This document shows, in pieces, positions 11,066-22,634 of a DNA stretch of 64,000 bases; the stretch's first letter is position 1, and each line of letters starts with the position of its first letter. A program made the position numbers and the translations under genes. The notes beneath the pieces are model-generated. The model was not told the origin of the DNA. It was given only the letters and a program-made list of their open reading frames with translations, and did no database searches. The stretch comes from Argyresthia goedartella (lineage: Eukaryota; Arthropoda; Insecta; Lepidoptera; Argyresthiidae): the NCBI GenBank assembly GCA_949825045.1, contig OX463818.1:27420906-27484905 (forward strand), in the 5' to 3' direction.

Positions 11066-11760
11066 CAGTAACAGTATTGAGTACTTAGATGAAGCAAAGG
11101 GTCGCCGACAAAAATTTCGAACAGTCGGGGAGGCACATGGAAAGACTAACTAGGGAGGCTATACAGTCTATCACGCATGATGACTGGAAGAAAGAAATCA
11201 CCTAGGTAGGTATGTTGAACGTTTACGGCAGAGTTATTGAATAAAACAAGGCTTGGAAGACGCTAGAGAAATTAAAAATAAATGTCAATGACGATGATAG
11301 CAGTGATGTCATGTCAGTCATAATTCAGGATATCGACTATGTACCTCACGCAATCGTTACGTCCCCGAAATAAAAAACCTAAGTACGTAAAATAACAACT
11401 TTAAGGAGTGAACAGTTTGTGGAACGTCAAGAAAAACATCTGGTGTCTGTGAAAAAGATCGAAACTCGGGCGAAATACTATGCAAAACAGCGAAAAACAG
11501 TGAAATAAGTTCTGGTCAAATTGTTTTCTTTTCTAAAGTGAAAGTAAACTGATAAAAACTGTGAACATAAACCCTCATTTCACAAGAACTATCTGTCACA
11601 GTCATCGACACGACACGACACAGAATAAAGAGTGTTGCCATATAAACATTTCGATTTCTACCAATCGTCAAAAAACACCAAGTGTTGCCAGAAAAACGGT
11701 TTCGAGGCTGTCTGCGGCTGCTGGGTGTCGCAACCTGCACACTCACTGCACCCGTTAGCT

Positions 11761-12850
11761 ATGGCGTCTAACTTCGGTAAATGTGCCGGATGCCGTAAGA
11801 CCATAAAGTCTGGAAAATTCCTGATTTGTCACGAATGCCATCTGAAATATGACATCGAATGCGTCAATATTACCTCCCAGCGCTACAATGGCTTCGACCC
11901 GGAGCGGAAACGCAATTGGAAGTGCCCGGAATGTTGCTGCAAAACGCCTAAAACTGGCAATACTAATACGCCAATTCGCCCTAATGGTCCTCCGGACACC
12001 AGCGAGCGTTCGAACTCACGTTCTCCGTCTCCTCAAAGCAACGTCACTTTTAGAAAACCTATCCAACCTCAATCGGAGGAAAGCACACCAATCAACATGG
12101 AGCCTGCTGGAGAAAAATCAATACCAAGTGATGACCCGCAGTCCCTGCCTACGTGGTATCACAAACTCGAATCGTCTCTGCGGTCTATGATTGTAGATAA
12201 TAAAGAGGAAATTCTCAACAGCTTGAACTTCCTTAGCAATCAATACGACGACATGCAGGCACTTATAATGTCGTACAAAAAAGACATCTCGGACTTAAAA
12301 AGAGAAAACTCGGAACTAAAAACTACTCTTGCCGACTTGTCATCGCGAGTATCCTTGCTCGAAAATCACACCAGAGAGTGTAATGTGGAAGTTACCTGTA
12401 TCCCAGAGACACGCAACGAATGCATCACTTCGACAATAATTCAGTTGAGTAACGCAGTGTCGTATGACCTTACAAGAAAATGATATTGTTACCTGTAAAA
12501 GAGTGGCAAAAATCAATCCGTCTGACCAGCGACCTAGAGCAGTTATAGTCAAACTTCGCACAACTGACCAGCGTGATAATTTGTTGGCTGCCGTTACGTC
12601 GTTCAACAAGACAAATCCTCAGGACAAACTCAGCACGAAACACATCGGAGTCTCTGGTTCTCCATCGCCCATCTACATCTCAGAACACATGTTGCCTGCA
12701 ATGAAACATCTGCACGCCCAAACTAGACGCGTTGCCAAGGACAAATCATACAAGTTTGTATGGGTTCGCAACGGACGCATAAGGGTCCGAAAAGATGAAA
12801 ATTCGAGGCCTATTCTAATACTCAGAGCTATTGATCTCGAAAAGCTGTAA
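11761..12850 (+). pseudogene. LINE ORF1: PHD-like finger, coiled coil and FP-like C-terminal domain, one frameshift
   Basis: From ATG 11761 the protein begins MASNFGKCAGCRKT. It has a Cys-rich finger (CAGC, ICHEC, WKCPEC; residues about 8-60) that fits the PHD-type zinc finger of CR1-group ORF1 proteins. A Ser/Pro-rich linker follows, then a coiled coil near residues 150-210 (LKRENSELKTTLADLSSRV). The frame breaks close to 12470 and continues in the frame that gives ENDIVTCKRVAKI, YISEHMLPAMKHL and SYKFVWVRNGRIRVRKDE up to the TAA at 12850. That last part resembles the domain shared by many insect LINE ORF1 proteins and the baculovirus FP protein family. In the family, ORF1 binds RNA. The single indel is probably inactivating. 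Confidence 0.75.
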
Positions 12851-12886
12851 TTTTAATTTTAGTTTAATTTATGTCTAAGACCTTTA

Positions 12887-15772
12887 TTGTCTACTATAAA
12901 GTTCACAGTCTATTATCAAAACATGAGAGGCATCAAAACCAAACTCAAAGACCTGAAATTAGCATCAACCCTAATGGAGTACGACATAATAGTAGTAACA
13001 GAATCGTGGCTACAAAACGGCATTTCAGATGCAGAGATTCTAGACTCTAATTATTCCATATACAGACGTGATCGCACGACTGCTTCTTTAAAAAAGGCAG
13101 GTGGTGGGTGTTTCATAGCCGTCTCCAAAGAAATATCGTCTACGAGGCTTTCTCAATGGGAGAGTCAACAAGAAGATATTTGGGTTACTATCACTCTATC
13201 ATCTAAAGAAAAGTATCACCTTGGCGCTGTGTATATCCCACCTCAGTCCAAAGTGGCTACCTATAATCACTACTTTGATAACATTAGCGACAGAATTAAC
13301 CTTTGCAATAACAAAGTTATGATTTTCGGAGACTTTAACCTTAACGATATAAAATGGAACATCGATCCTTCGGGACTCTGGACAAATCCAACACATTGTG
13401 ACTCAAATCCATCCATATCTCTATTTGATTTCATGTCCCTTACGAACATGTACCAGCTGAACAATGTCGAAAACAGCAACCATCGTACGCTTGATCTTGT
13501 CTTGAGTAGTTTTCTGGGCCCAAATCTAAAGGAGAGTATTTCTACCTTAAGTAAAATTGATGTGCATCATCCCCCGCTGGAGATCAAAGTAATATTAGTC
13601 AGGAAACCTCGAAGCCAAAACAATTTATTCACTATAGCTACAAAAAAGCTGATTATCAAGTAATCAATCAAGAACTAAAAAAAATTAATTGGGAATATAT
13701 TTTTAGTAATGTGATAGGCGTAGACGACATGGTTGCTACATTTTATGAACAAATTCGTGCTGTAATAGAGACCTTAGTTCCAAAAGCTAAACCAAGAAAA
13801 AGGAACTACCCGCTTTGGTACAGCAATACACTTATCAAGATGATTCAGGAGAAGGATAAAAAGAGATCACTATTCCGCAAAACGCAAAATCCTCGAGATA
13901 AACTTGAGTTCTCATTACTTCGATCTAGGGTCCACACTAAAATTAAATTAGACTATGACTTGTATGTGAAATCCATTGAAAGCAAACTCAAAACTTGCCC
14001 AAAAGCATTCTGGTCCTTTGTCAAGGAAAACCGGAGTGTTAAGTCAACCTATCCTTCTCGCATGCAGCTTAATACAGATAAAGCAACAAACGATGTTGAA
14101 ATTTGTCAACTTTTTGCCAAACAATTCTCTTCCACTTTCACACAACCTGATCATAATATAAATCACAATCTGAGTAAAGCCATATTGAACATTAATAATT
14201 CCAACTTATCTAGTATACACGTAACAGAAAGTTCGGTCACATATGCAATAAAGAAATTAGATATTAGTAAAGGTGCGGGCCCGGATGGCATTCCTCCCGT
14301 TTTTATAAAAAGATGTAGTAAGAATTTAGCACTCCCGTTAACGTTATTATTTAATAGGTCCCTCCAGTTATCATTATTTCCATCATACTGGAAAGAGGCT
14401 AATGTGGTTCCCGTTTTCAAAAAAGGTGACAATATACAAATTAATAATTATAGGCCTATATCTCTTCTATCAATAATTGCCAAATTGTTCGAATGTGTTG
14501 TGTACCCGGTCTTGTTTTCCCATGTTAAGGAGCAAATCACACCTTTGCAACACGGGTTTGTCCCTAAGAAGTCAACGACCACGGCTCTTATGCACTACAT
14601 TGTAGATATCTCTCACAGTATCGATGCGGGGCATCAAGTAGATGCAATATATACGGATTTACAAGGGGCATTTGACAAAGTTGATCACCATTTACTACTA
14701 TATAAATTAGAAAACTTCTGCGGAGTGTCAGGGAAATTACTAAAATGGTTGGAATCGTACTTAATAGGACGCACACAAAGAGTTGTCAAGGACGGGCACT
14801 TTTCTGTGGCCTACGAAGTATTATCTGGCGTCCCACAGGGATCACACCTAGGCCCGCCCTTATTCAATATCTTTATAAACGACATAGTTACAGTAATAAA
14901 AAATTCAAATTGTTTATTGTTTGCCGATGATTTAAAGTTATATAAAGAAATTTTAAGTGACTTAGATTCAATGTTGCTTCAAGAAGACTTAACAAGCGTT
15001 AATGAGTGGTGTAGAACAAATAGAATGATATTAAACGTAAAAAAATGTAGTCACATAAAATTCGGGAAAAAAAATGTCCTAAACCTACACAATATACTCT
15101 AAACCAGGAAATATTGCAAGAAGTAGATACAGTGAGAGACTTGGGTGTGATCCTTGATGGTAAATTAAGCTTCAATGCTCATGTGAGCCACTTAGCGGAG
15201 GTATGTAACAAGATGTTGGGTTTCATAAAGCGAATGGGGAAGCACTTTAAGCAAATAGACAGCCTAATAACTGTATACAACTCACTGGTTCGGTCGCAAC
15301 TCGAATATTGTAGCCAGGTGTGGAACCCCTCATATAAGATTCACAGTGAAAGGCTAGAGAAAACCAACGATCATTTACAAGGTACCTGGCGTTTAAGGAT
15401 TGCTTCCGTGGTGAGGGTAGGCGCGCGAGCTACGAAGAGAGACTAGAACACTTTAATATACACTCACTAAAGCATCGCCGGGATTATCTTGATCTCACAT
15501 TTCTTCACAAGCTGCTTAATAACTCAATCAACGAGCCACATCTACTGGCAAAATTAAACTTTTTTGTACCTCGCCCCAACGCCCGATTGTCCAGGGCTTC
15601 CACATTCCAACCCAGCGCTGTACGCACAAATCTAGGTAAATCGGCACCTCTTCATAGACTTCAAACTCTTTACAATTCTCTCGAGAGGCCAATGGAACTG
15701 GATATATTTGCTGATCGCATTGGTCAGTGGAAAACAAAAATGCTGCAACCAAGTCCCGCCGATAATAAATAA
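12887..15772 (+). pseudogene. LINE ORF2: AP-like endonuclease and reverse transcriptase, several frameshifts
   Basis: The first part (from 12887) shows the apurinic-endonuclease-like fold: YYQNMRGIKTK, VVTESWL, GDFNLNDIKW, HRTLDLVLS and DVHHPPLEI. A frameshift near 13655 leads into a 460-codon reverse-transcriptase segment with GAGPDGIPP, FKKGD, NNYRPISLL, LQHGFVPKKST, YTDLQGAFDKVDHH, LSGVPQGSHLGP and the catalytic LFADDLKLY. A stop near 15100 and a further shift near 15400 interrupt the C-terminal region, which resumes as ASYEERLEHFNIHSLKHRRD and ends at a TAA at 15770-15772. Both catalytic modules are recognisable, but no single frame spans them. The motif set fits CR1/Jockey-superfamily LINEs. 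Confidence 0.85.
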
Positions 15773-16015
15773 AATTTATAATATATAATATAAGTAAAAT
15801 AATAATTGTAACTGTTCACTTTAATGTAATTTGTCTAATAATCTGCTCTGTCAATTATTTACAATAAGTTATAATTCAAAAATGTATTGAATGCTGTTGC
15901 ACGCCTGTTATTGGGTATTAGGCTAGACAAGAACCACATAGCATAAGAACTCTGTATTTTTGTGCTTAATACCTGTTGGCTGTGTCAATAAAATATATAA
16001 AAAAAAAAAAAAATG

Positions 16016-17069
16016 ACAACTCACTGTTAGGCATTGTTTCCGATTAATCGGATTTTGAAGCAATGTCGGGTGTTGAGGAGTTAGATTGATTCTGATTTAT
16101 AAAAATAAAAATGTACTAATGTAATGTAATGTAACTAAACTTTTTTTTTTCTATAGCAACCTAAAATCTTCCTTAAAAACCAATATTATTAAATGCGTAC
16201 AATTACAAGTGGCTAGTAATCACGGTTCCGGTGTTCCCTCCCTAGTTCCAATGACGTCTTAGCTGTCATGCGCCTAGTTGTATAGGTCGTTTAACTTAAC
16301 TACAGTTTGATTACCTAATTGTCGAGCGGTAAATGTAATAATAATCGTACTGAACCTTCGACGTTGCGCGTATTTGTCATGCGGGACGCGGGGCGCCGAC
16401 TGACAGCATCTGGCTGCGTGCGGGACATAAGGCATTGTACACGCACGGATGTACCCGGAAGATCTGCCGGATCAGACGGGCAGCGAAACTGCCAGTTTGG
16501 CACGGATATGCCTGCCTACGCGAAGTCACGGATCTATTTCCGACGGGTACATCCGCGCGTATATTGTCCCTCAGTACCTAAATGAGATGGAACCCACATG
16601 ACACAGAATGAGGCCTTAGTTAGTGCATTGTTGTAAGTGGCAACTGGGCGGTGACGTCACCTCGCTTACCTTACTTAACTACTATGGTAGATGTACCGAC
16701 CTTCAATCATTTTTGGGCAAAAAATCTGAGCTTTCTGCATTTTATCCATAACAGAGTGATACTACTGTAGTACTATTAGTTATTCTGTGGTGATACCTAA
16801 GTTAATTTCATGTTCTCATTTACCTGGTCCTTTATTTATATGAACTACCTATCTACCTAAATAGGCTTTCATCGATAGGTTTGAAGCTGAGCTGACAGAA
16901 CTTTCAGATTATATGGACTAGAAAGATGTCTGGTAAGTTTGATTGATTCTACGAAAAAATAAAGTACTTACTTAGTTATTTCATGGTGCCAAATTACAAC
17001 CGCCATACTAACTTGAAGGTAAAATAATCGACACATTTATTAATTAAGTATGTAAAGCATGGCACTCAG
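16016..17069. other. intergenic, one imperfect inverted repeat
   Basis: No coding exon seen. GCACGGATGTACCCG (about 16443) is inverted as CGGGTACATCCGCGC (about 16544) with a GC-rich spacer. GCTGTCATGCGCCTAGTTGT near 16262 also occurs inverted near 7213-7232, so parts of this area are an old repeat. Confidence 0.4.
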
Positions 17070-17911
17070 GGTGATTTCACCTGATGAAAATAAACTGACG
17101 AAATTGGATTGACAACAAAAACTGACTGTGAGTGTAAAATCTTGTATTGCAAATTTTAAATGATGTCAACCCACGGGTTTCGCGCACCGTAATCCGCTAG
17201 CTTCAGTCCGATTTCATCAGACCAAAACTGAACATGAGTGCGCGCGCGTGCATCAGTCCATTTCCATCAGTCGGAGCTTCGACGCGATGGCGGCGGCTGG
17301 ACGTGCAGTAACTGGGAAATTTCTAGGTACGTCCATTCTGTTACAGTGGAATAAAAGAGTTTTCTGTTCTATTCTTTAATTCTCAAATAGTTACAACAGT
17401 TATCTCTTTTAACAAATAATATGTTATCTCTTTTTACCCCACTGCACCAGAAGGAGCGAAATGTTTTTCGAGTGTTTGAATGCATGTGTGACCATTTCGT
17501 AGCACTTGGTACAGCCCGAACACCATGACAATTTAATACAAAATATTTCGTCCATTTTTGAGCTGTCTAGTGATTAGATGAAAGCCAGATTGACGCCATT
17601 GAGTGGGGAAATCTTTTAGGCATCATCCAATGGCACCTAATCTCAAAAGCGTATTGCAGAATTGCAAATAGCGCTGATGCAGTTGGAGGATGCCTATTCT
17701 ATTTACTTCTTATAATATATGGCGTGCTTACCTCATTTGAGGTTAATTTTGCCAGTGTCAAGTGTATTTGTAAGATCGCGTGACGTGTTTTTGAACCTAA
17801 CCTCAGATGAATGAAACTCTTTGCCTCCAATTGCGCCAGCTTCACCTAGCGGGAGCAAGGGCGGGCATCGCTGCCATTGTCGTCAGTCCATTTTCATCAG
17901 ACCAAATCACC
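17070..17911. mobile_element. 842-bp non-autonomous TIR element
   Basis: The left end GGTGATTTCACCTGATGAAA and the reverse complement of the right end (GGTGATTTGGTCTGATGAAA) continue with A(T/G)(A/G)(A/G)ACTGACGA, so the TIRs are about 32 bp. The interior is noncoding and includes further internal CATCAGACC and CATCAGTCC copies near 17215 and 17255. A shortened relative lies at 35880-35993. No obvious TSD. Confidence 0.6.
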
Positions 17912-18746
17912 GTGATTGCCCAGCTTAAAATCCAAAACAAACATAAAACTTCGTTAGGTATATCATAGTAGATATAAGTTGGTTTATCTCAATATTATGA
18001 TCTGTGTGTTAGTTTACTTCTAAATTCTTAACTGTTTGTTTGTGAATAATACTTTATCGTTTCGAAAAGACATTTTTGTTGTTAATAATCTTAATAATAT
18101 AAAATCCTCAATTGCTACAAATAAAACTCGCAAACATTATTAGGTAGGTGTGACAGGGGCAGGATGTACATCCTGCCCCTCTCAATATAATAATCGTCTT
18201 GTATATAGAGGATCATTATTCATGTTACCACCTAAATTTTGTATTACGGGACATAATTACCTACCCTACTTTACATACATGTACCTACTTACCTAAATGA
18301 CTTCATGAGATTTTTGCATTTAGAGGTGTTAAGCGATAAGAGTTAAAGAAAAATGAATGTTTCAATATACATTTTCAAATACATATACTTCATGTTGTTT
18401 TATCTACGGCAGATTTTTCCATCCTCTGATAACGTTTTATCTGCCGGTTTATCCGAGGAATTAACCAGAATTTGTACTATGAAATGTCAAAACGTTATCT
18501 GACTGTTTTTCTGGGAATGGAACAATCACCCCTTAGTCTGTTGCTCACTTCCGCGGAAAATGTGGATACCACACACAGCCCTGCTCGGTCACCCTGGGTA
18601 GTTCTAACTAGCAACAAATAAACTAAAGCGACAGCAAAGATGAAGGCGAATTTTCACTATTTACCTAATTATAAATTCATGATAGCAAATTTACTTAATG
18701 GTACTGTAATATGAATGAGATATTTAAATGAATGGTACTGTAATAT
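17912..18746. other. intergenic with a perfect palindrome
   Basis: No gene seen. A perfect 26-bp palindrome occupies 18155-18180 (half-site AGGGGCAGGATGT). Confidence 0.5.
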
Positions 18747-18781
18747 GATAGATAATGAATGAGATATAATTTAATGTGGTT

Positions 18782-18980
18782 GTGCCAGGAAGCACTTTAT
18801 CCCAGCATGGCCACGCAACATGATATTCTGACCAAACAGCCAACCAACCAACAATATGCCTGGAGAAAAAGTTATAGCAATTTTTGTCAGGCGTTGTAAG
18901 GCGTTTTGTTCTGACAAACTTCAGCGACTCCATTTTGATCGGTCTCTAATATCTTGCTGGGGAAAAGTGCTTCCTGGCAC
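18782..18980. repeat. imperfect inverted repeat at the 5' side of the LINE relic
   Basis: GTGCCAGGAAGCACTT at 18782-18797 reappears inverted as AAGTGCTTCCTGGCAC at 18965-18980, extended by CCCAGCA/TGCTGGG. The loop is about 150 bp. Weaker similarity extends outward on both sides for another 40 bp. Confidence 0.6.
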
Positions 18981-18989
18981 GACCAGATA

Positions 18990-21430
18990 TAGTTACATTT
19001 CTTTATTACATCAACAATATCAGCACACAGGGTACGCAAGGGTTGGTCACGTCAGATCCGCGGCCCAGTATAAGGGCGTTTAGTCGCCGATCCTTTTATA
19101 ACGCCGCGGAAACGAAGGTTTATGATGGGGACCTAGGTGGAGCGGTTAGGATTTTAATGTCTGACTGCTCAGTAGCTGACAATAGTGAGGAGACATTGGA
19201 AGCCTTGCGCCTCAAACATCCCTTTCCGGGACGTTCTTTAGATTTCCCACCAGAGCCGACCTCCTCAGACAAGTTCCTTTCTGTAGAAGTGTCGGACGTC
19301 TCCGAGGCTGTCGCATCATTTTCTAATGGTTCCGCGGCAGGTTTGGACGGGCTGCGCCCTGAACACCTTAAAGAGCTGACGTCGGCTGCTGCGGGCGACA
19401 ACGGTGGAAAACTCTTGGCCTCAGTTTGTAGTTTGGCGAATTTTATGCTGAAAGGCGAGGTAAATAGGGAAGTTCGTCCTTTTTTAATACGGTGCCTCAT
19501 TGTGTGCCCTTCGAAAAAAGGATGGAGGCTTACAGCCTATCGCCATAGGCAGTGTGATTCGTCGCTTAGTGGCTAAGCTAGGGTGTCGCGCCGTAAGAGA
19601 GGAGATGGCTTCATGTCTGCAGCCCCGCCAATTGGGATTTGGCGTACCCTTGGGTTGCGAGGCGGCTATACATGCTACTCGGGCCTTTGCCCTGTATGAG
19701 GCTGATACAAATAACATTGTAGTAAAGGTCGATCTTCGCAACGCTTTTAATGCAGTCGAGTGCGACTCAATTTTGTCCATGATAAAGGAGAAAGTTCCTG
19801 CATTGTACCCGTTTCTACACCAATGTTATTACAGATCGAGTAACTTATTTTTAGGAGACAAGTTGGTGGAGTCTCAGGTGGGGCGCAGCAAGGTGATCCT
19901 TTGGGACCTTTAATATTTAGCCTCGCAATTCAGAATGTAGTGTCCACCTTGCGGTCACCTCTAAACGTATGGTATTTGGATGACGATACCATCGGATAGG
20001 CAGCCCGGAAGTAGTGATTGAGGATCTGAGAGCACTTGTCGAGGGGTTAGCGAGGTTGGGGCTGGAAGTGAATCCACAGAAATGCGAATTATACCCCTGT
20101 TCCAGCCAGGTCTCCCCGGGAGTCCTATCAGAAGTCTATTCCGTTCCCCAGGGTTATGGTTACTGGACAAATCCGACTTTACCTTATTTGGTGCACCAGT
20201 CTTCCCCGAGGGTATCCCGGGTGTCTTATCGGCCAAAACAAGAGCTCTCTTGGCATCCAAGGATCACTTACAACAACTCCAAGCCCACGTTTTACTAACA
20301 ATCCTGAGGAGTTGTCTGTCAATTCCCAGGCTTACATACACGTTGCGTACGGCTCCTGTGGCTTTGTAGGGAGGAATCCACTGAGTATGATAACGTACTG
20401 AAGACCTCACTAGAATCGATTATCAATATCGAAATTCACTTCCACTCAGTGGTGCCAAGTGGCTTTGCCCATCAGGCACGGTGGTTTAGGCATTCGACGG
20501 TTGCGCGACACCGAGCTGCCGGCCTTCTTCTCTTCGTCGCATGCGGTGCGAGACCTTGTCACTCTTATTTTAAATATCCATGGTGATGGTTTTCGTATCC
20601 CCTTCGCGGAGGAGGCATTAGGGTTATGGCATGATTGGTGTCCTGGTAGCACTCCGCCCCAGCACCCGCACTCACAGCGTAATTGGGATGAGCTATCGTG
20701 CGGAGTCACGCTTAACGAGTTATTGGACCGGAGTTCGGGGGTCGAGCTGGCACGACTGCGCGCTAGAGTCAGGGCTCTGGCTCCACGCCTTGCCTTCTCC
20801 TCAACTAGGAACATTTCTGGACAATGACACGTTGCGCGTAGCTATCGCCTTGCGCCTTGGCTGTGACATCTGCCAGTCTCATTCCTGTGTGTGTGGTGTG
20901 GTGTGGACGCTCATGGTCTTCACTGCGTTCGATGCGCGGGCAGGCTTTCCCGGCACTCCTCTATCAATGACATCGTCAAGCGGGCTCTTGTAACAGCCAA
21001 TATACCTTGTGTATTGGAGCCCGCGGGGCTGTGTCGTACCGATGGGAAACGCCCGGATGGCCTGACCATGATCCCGTGGGAGAGGGGACGGTCATTGCTT
21101 TGGGATGCGACGTGTGTCTGCACATTCGCTCCCTCCCACCTGGCATCGACCGTGTCCACCCCGGGGGCCGCAGCGGAAGAGGCAGCGAGGATGAAAACCC
21201 AAAAGTACTGTGCTTTTGGGCCAGTATATATTCGTCCCGCTTGCCATAGAAACCATTGGGGCGAGGCATTCATTACGAAAATAGGGCGCCGCCTGAGGGA
21301 CCGCAGCTATGACCGCCGCTCCGGGTCCTATCTTATGCAGAGGATCTCCCTCGCAGTGCAGCGCGGAAACGCCGCCAGCGTGATGGGAACCTTTGCATCT
21401 GATATGGTCCGGGGCGCTTTATTTTCTTAG
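18990..21430 (+). pseudogene. reverse transcriptase with PD-(D/E)XK-like nuclease domain, many frameshifts
   Basis: Ordered blocks scattered over all three frames are: SAAGLDGLRPEHL (19340), ALRKKDGGLQPIAIGSVIRR (19505), LGFGVPLGCEAAIHATRAF, VVKVDLRNAFNAVE, then after a shift AQQGDPLGPLIFSLAIQ and the active-site NVWYLDDDTIG (about 19960-19995). After further shifts come LPIRHGGLGIRRLRDTELPA (20462) and a Cys/His knuckle ([12 protein letters not shown]). Last is KRPDG, a Trp-Glu-Arg-Gly turn and SLLWDATCVCTFA (21040-21130), the spacing expected for the nuclease of early-branching LINEs. At least five indels break it, so it is inactive. Confidence 0.75.
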
Positions 21431-21608
21431 TGTGTTTTTGCATATTTAAGTTTGGGACAAAGCAGTTGACGGATGCTGAACATTGATTTATTTTCATTAT
21501 AATTTATATTGTCTATCTAGTAATTATGTGTATAATAAATTATAAATAAAATATATACAATTATGTAGTTATATTAAATTATATCTCATTTCATTATCCA
21601 ATCTATCA

Positions 21609-21856
21609 CAATTTTAGATGTCAATAGTTCAATTATGTAGGTACATTTGTTTTCATGCATTTCTTCTATATTAAAAAGTGAAGTGTTTGTCGTTTGGTTC
21701 ACACAAATTTCTAAAAAACGTGTTTAGCGCGATGCGTTGCGTCGTCGCAAGCAGAGGTCGCAACGGATCAGCGCATTGTTTTGTATGCCACACCTGCGTG
21801 ACCTGCGTCGAGGGCGACGCACGCCGTCGCAGCGTCTCAGTGTGTGTGACAGTCTC
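21609..21856. other. intergenic, GC-richer segment
   Basis: No gene recognised. 21720-21840 is rich in GCGTCG/CGACGC words but has no stable coding frame. Confidence 0.35.
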
Positions 21857-22099
21857 AATACGGTATTTGACTACTAGTCAAAATAGATACTTTTTAGGAA
21901 CTGTCAAAATGGTAATTAGTTTTAAATGAAAAACTAGCATGTGACGTCATAGTCAAATGCTGTCTTTTTAACACTAAATTGAGTTCATAAAATACAACTG
22001 CTGGAAATATACAATCCAGATATTGTCAAACGTTTTAGTTTAAATAATTGTTGAGACACGTGTCTAGATTTATTGGACTACCTTGTCAAATACCGTATT
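21857..22099 (+). mobile_element. complete MITE, family M (Tc1/mariner-like TA ends)
   Basis: AATACGGTATTTGAC (21857) and GTCAAATACCGTATT (22085-22099) are exact 15-bp terminal inverted repeats. The CGGTATTTGAC core is preceded by TA at both ends, consistent with a TA target. A second complete copy in reverse orientation is at 30002-30220. Partial copies are at 7360 and 10988. Confidence 0.75.
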
Positions 22100-22144
22100 C
22101 GACAATGGAACGGCTGAAACTTGTTCTGTTGTTGCTTTTTTACA

Positions 22145-22590
22145 AACGTAGAAACAACAATTGTAGATAATTTACACACGTATCATAAACCCTCTTCACT
22201 GCGTTCAAAAACCACACGTTATGACCAGCATAATAATAAACTTCTTGGTAAAAACTCATTTCTTATCCGAATATTGATCATTATGACCATAATGTACAAA
22301 AATTTGTCAAATTATGACATTCAAATTTCGAACGCCGACGCCCGCCTGCGTGCCGCTCCCAGTTTGTCTGTGAAGTTGGTACTACAGAACAAGCTAAACA
22401 ACTGCAGAGCAATGATCAATGCCACAATGCCGGTCAAACATGAGGTTCCTGAACACATCAAAGAGAGCTTATGATATGTGTGTAGATAAACTAGTGTATG
22501 TAACTGTACATATAAGGCATTAAAACTCTCCGAGTGATATTATTATGAATGAATAAACCCACTCTCGAGTATTAATGCCCTCCATTATGT
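22145..22590 (+). repeat. interspersed repeat family B, copy 1
   Basis: It shares long blocks with the inverted copy at 54230-54740: ACACGTATCATAAACCCTCT, CAGAACAAGCTAAACAACTG, CATCAAAGAGAGCTTATGAT and ACTCGAGTATTAATGCC-like ends. The 3' end forms a foldback (GGCATTAAAACTCTC / GAGTATTAATGCC). No coding capacity. Confidence 0.65.
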
Positions 22591-22634
22591 AACCCTTCGT
22601 GCGCGAGTTAGACTCGCGCTTGACCGGTTTTGCT
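22591..22634 (-). repeat. short fragment of the (GGAC)n-associated repeat G
   Basis: AACCCTTCGTGCGCGAGTTA followed by GACTCGCGCTTGACCGG is the reverse complement of the 5' end of the copies at 28106 and 46403. It abuts repeat B directly. Confidence 0.6.

Larger units (their letters stand above)
11400..16012 (+). mobile_element. near-full-length non-LTR retrotransposon (CR1/Jockey-like), inactivated
   Basis: The unit has a 5' leader of roughly 360 bp, ORF1, ORF2 and a 235-bp 3' UTR that ends with AATAAAATATAT followed by an A-run to 16012. The exact 5' end is uncertain. TAACAACT just before 11400 and TGACAACT after the A-tail could be a decayed target-site duplication. ORF1 carries one frameshift and ORF2 at least three, but long stretches remain open, which suggests a fairly recent insertion. 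Confidence 0.8.
18747..21608 (+). mobile_element. decayed non-LTR retrotransposon with C-terminal nuclease (R2/NeSL/CRE-like organisation)
   Basis: The coding relic (about 18990-21430) is followed by an AT-rich 3' UTR with AATAAA-type signals near 21545. A roughly 40-bp AT-rich sequence (TATTAAATTATATCTCATTT at 21572) after the 3' UTR resembles 18985-19015 in direct orientation and 18747-18780 inverted. The element ends are therefore complex and approximate. No AP-type endonuclease is visible, consistent with a group that uses a restriction-like nuclease. Confidence 0.6.

Noticed and set aside
22121..22474. 117-codon + strand ORF
   Set aside because: It falls within interspersed repeat B, and its second copy at 54.2-54.7 kb is not open, so coding is unlikely.
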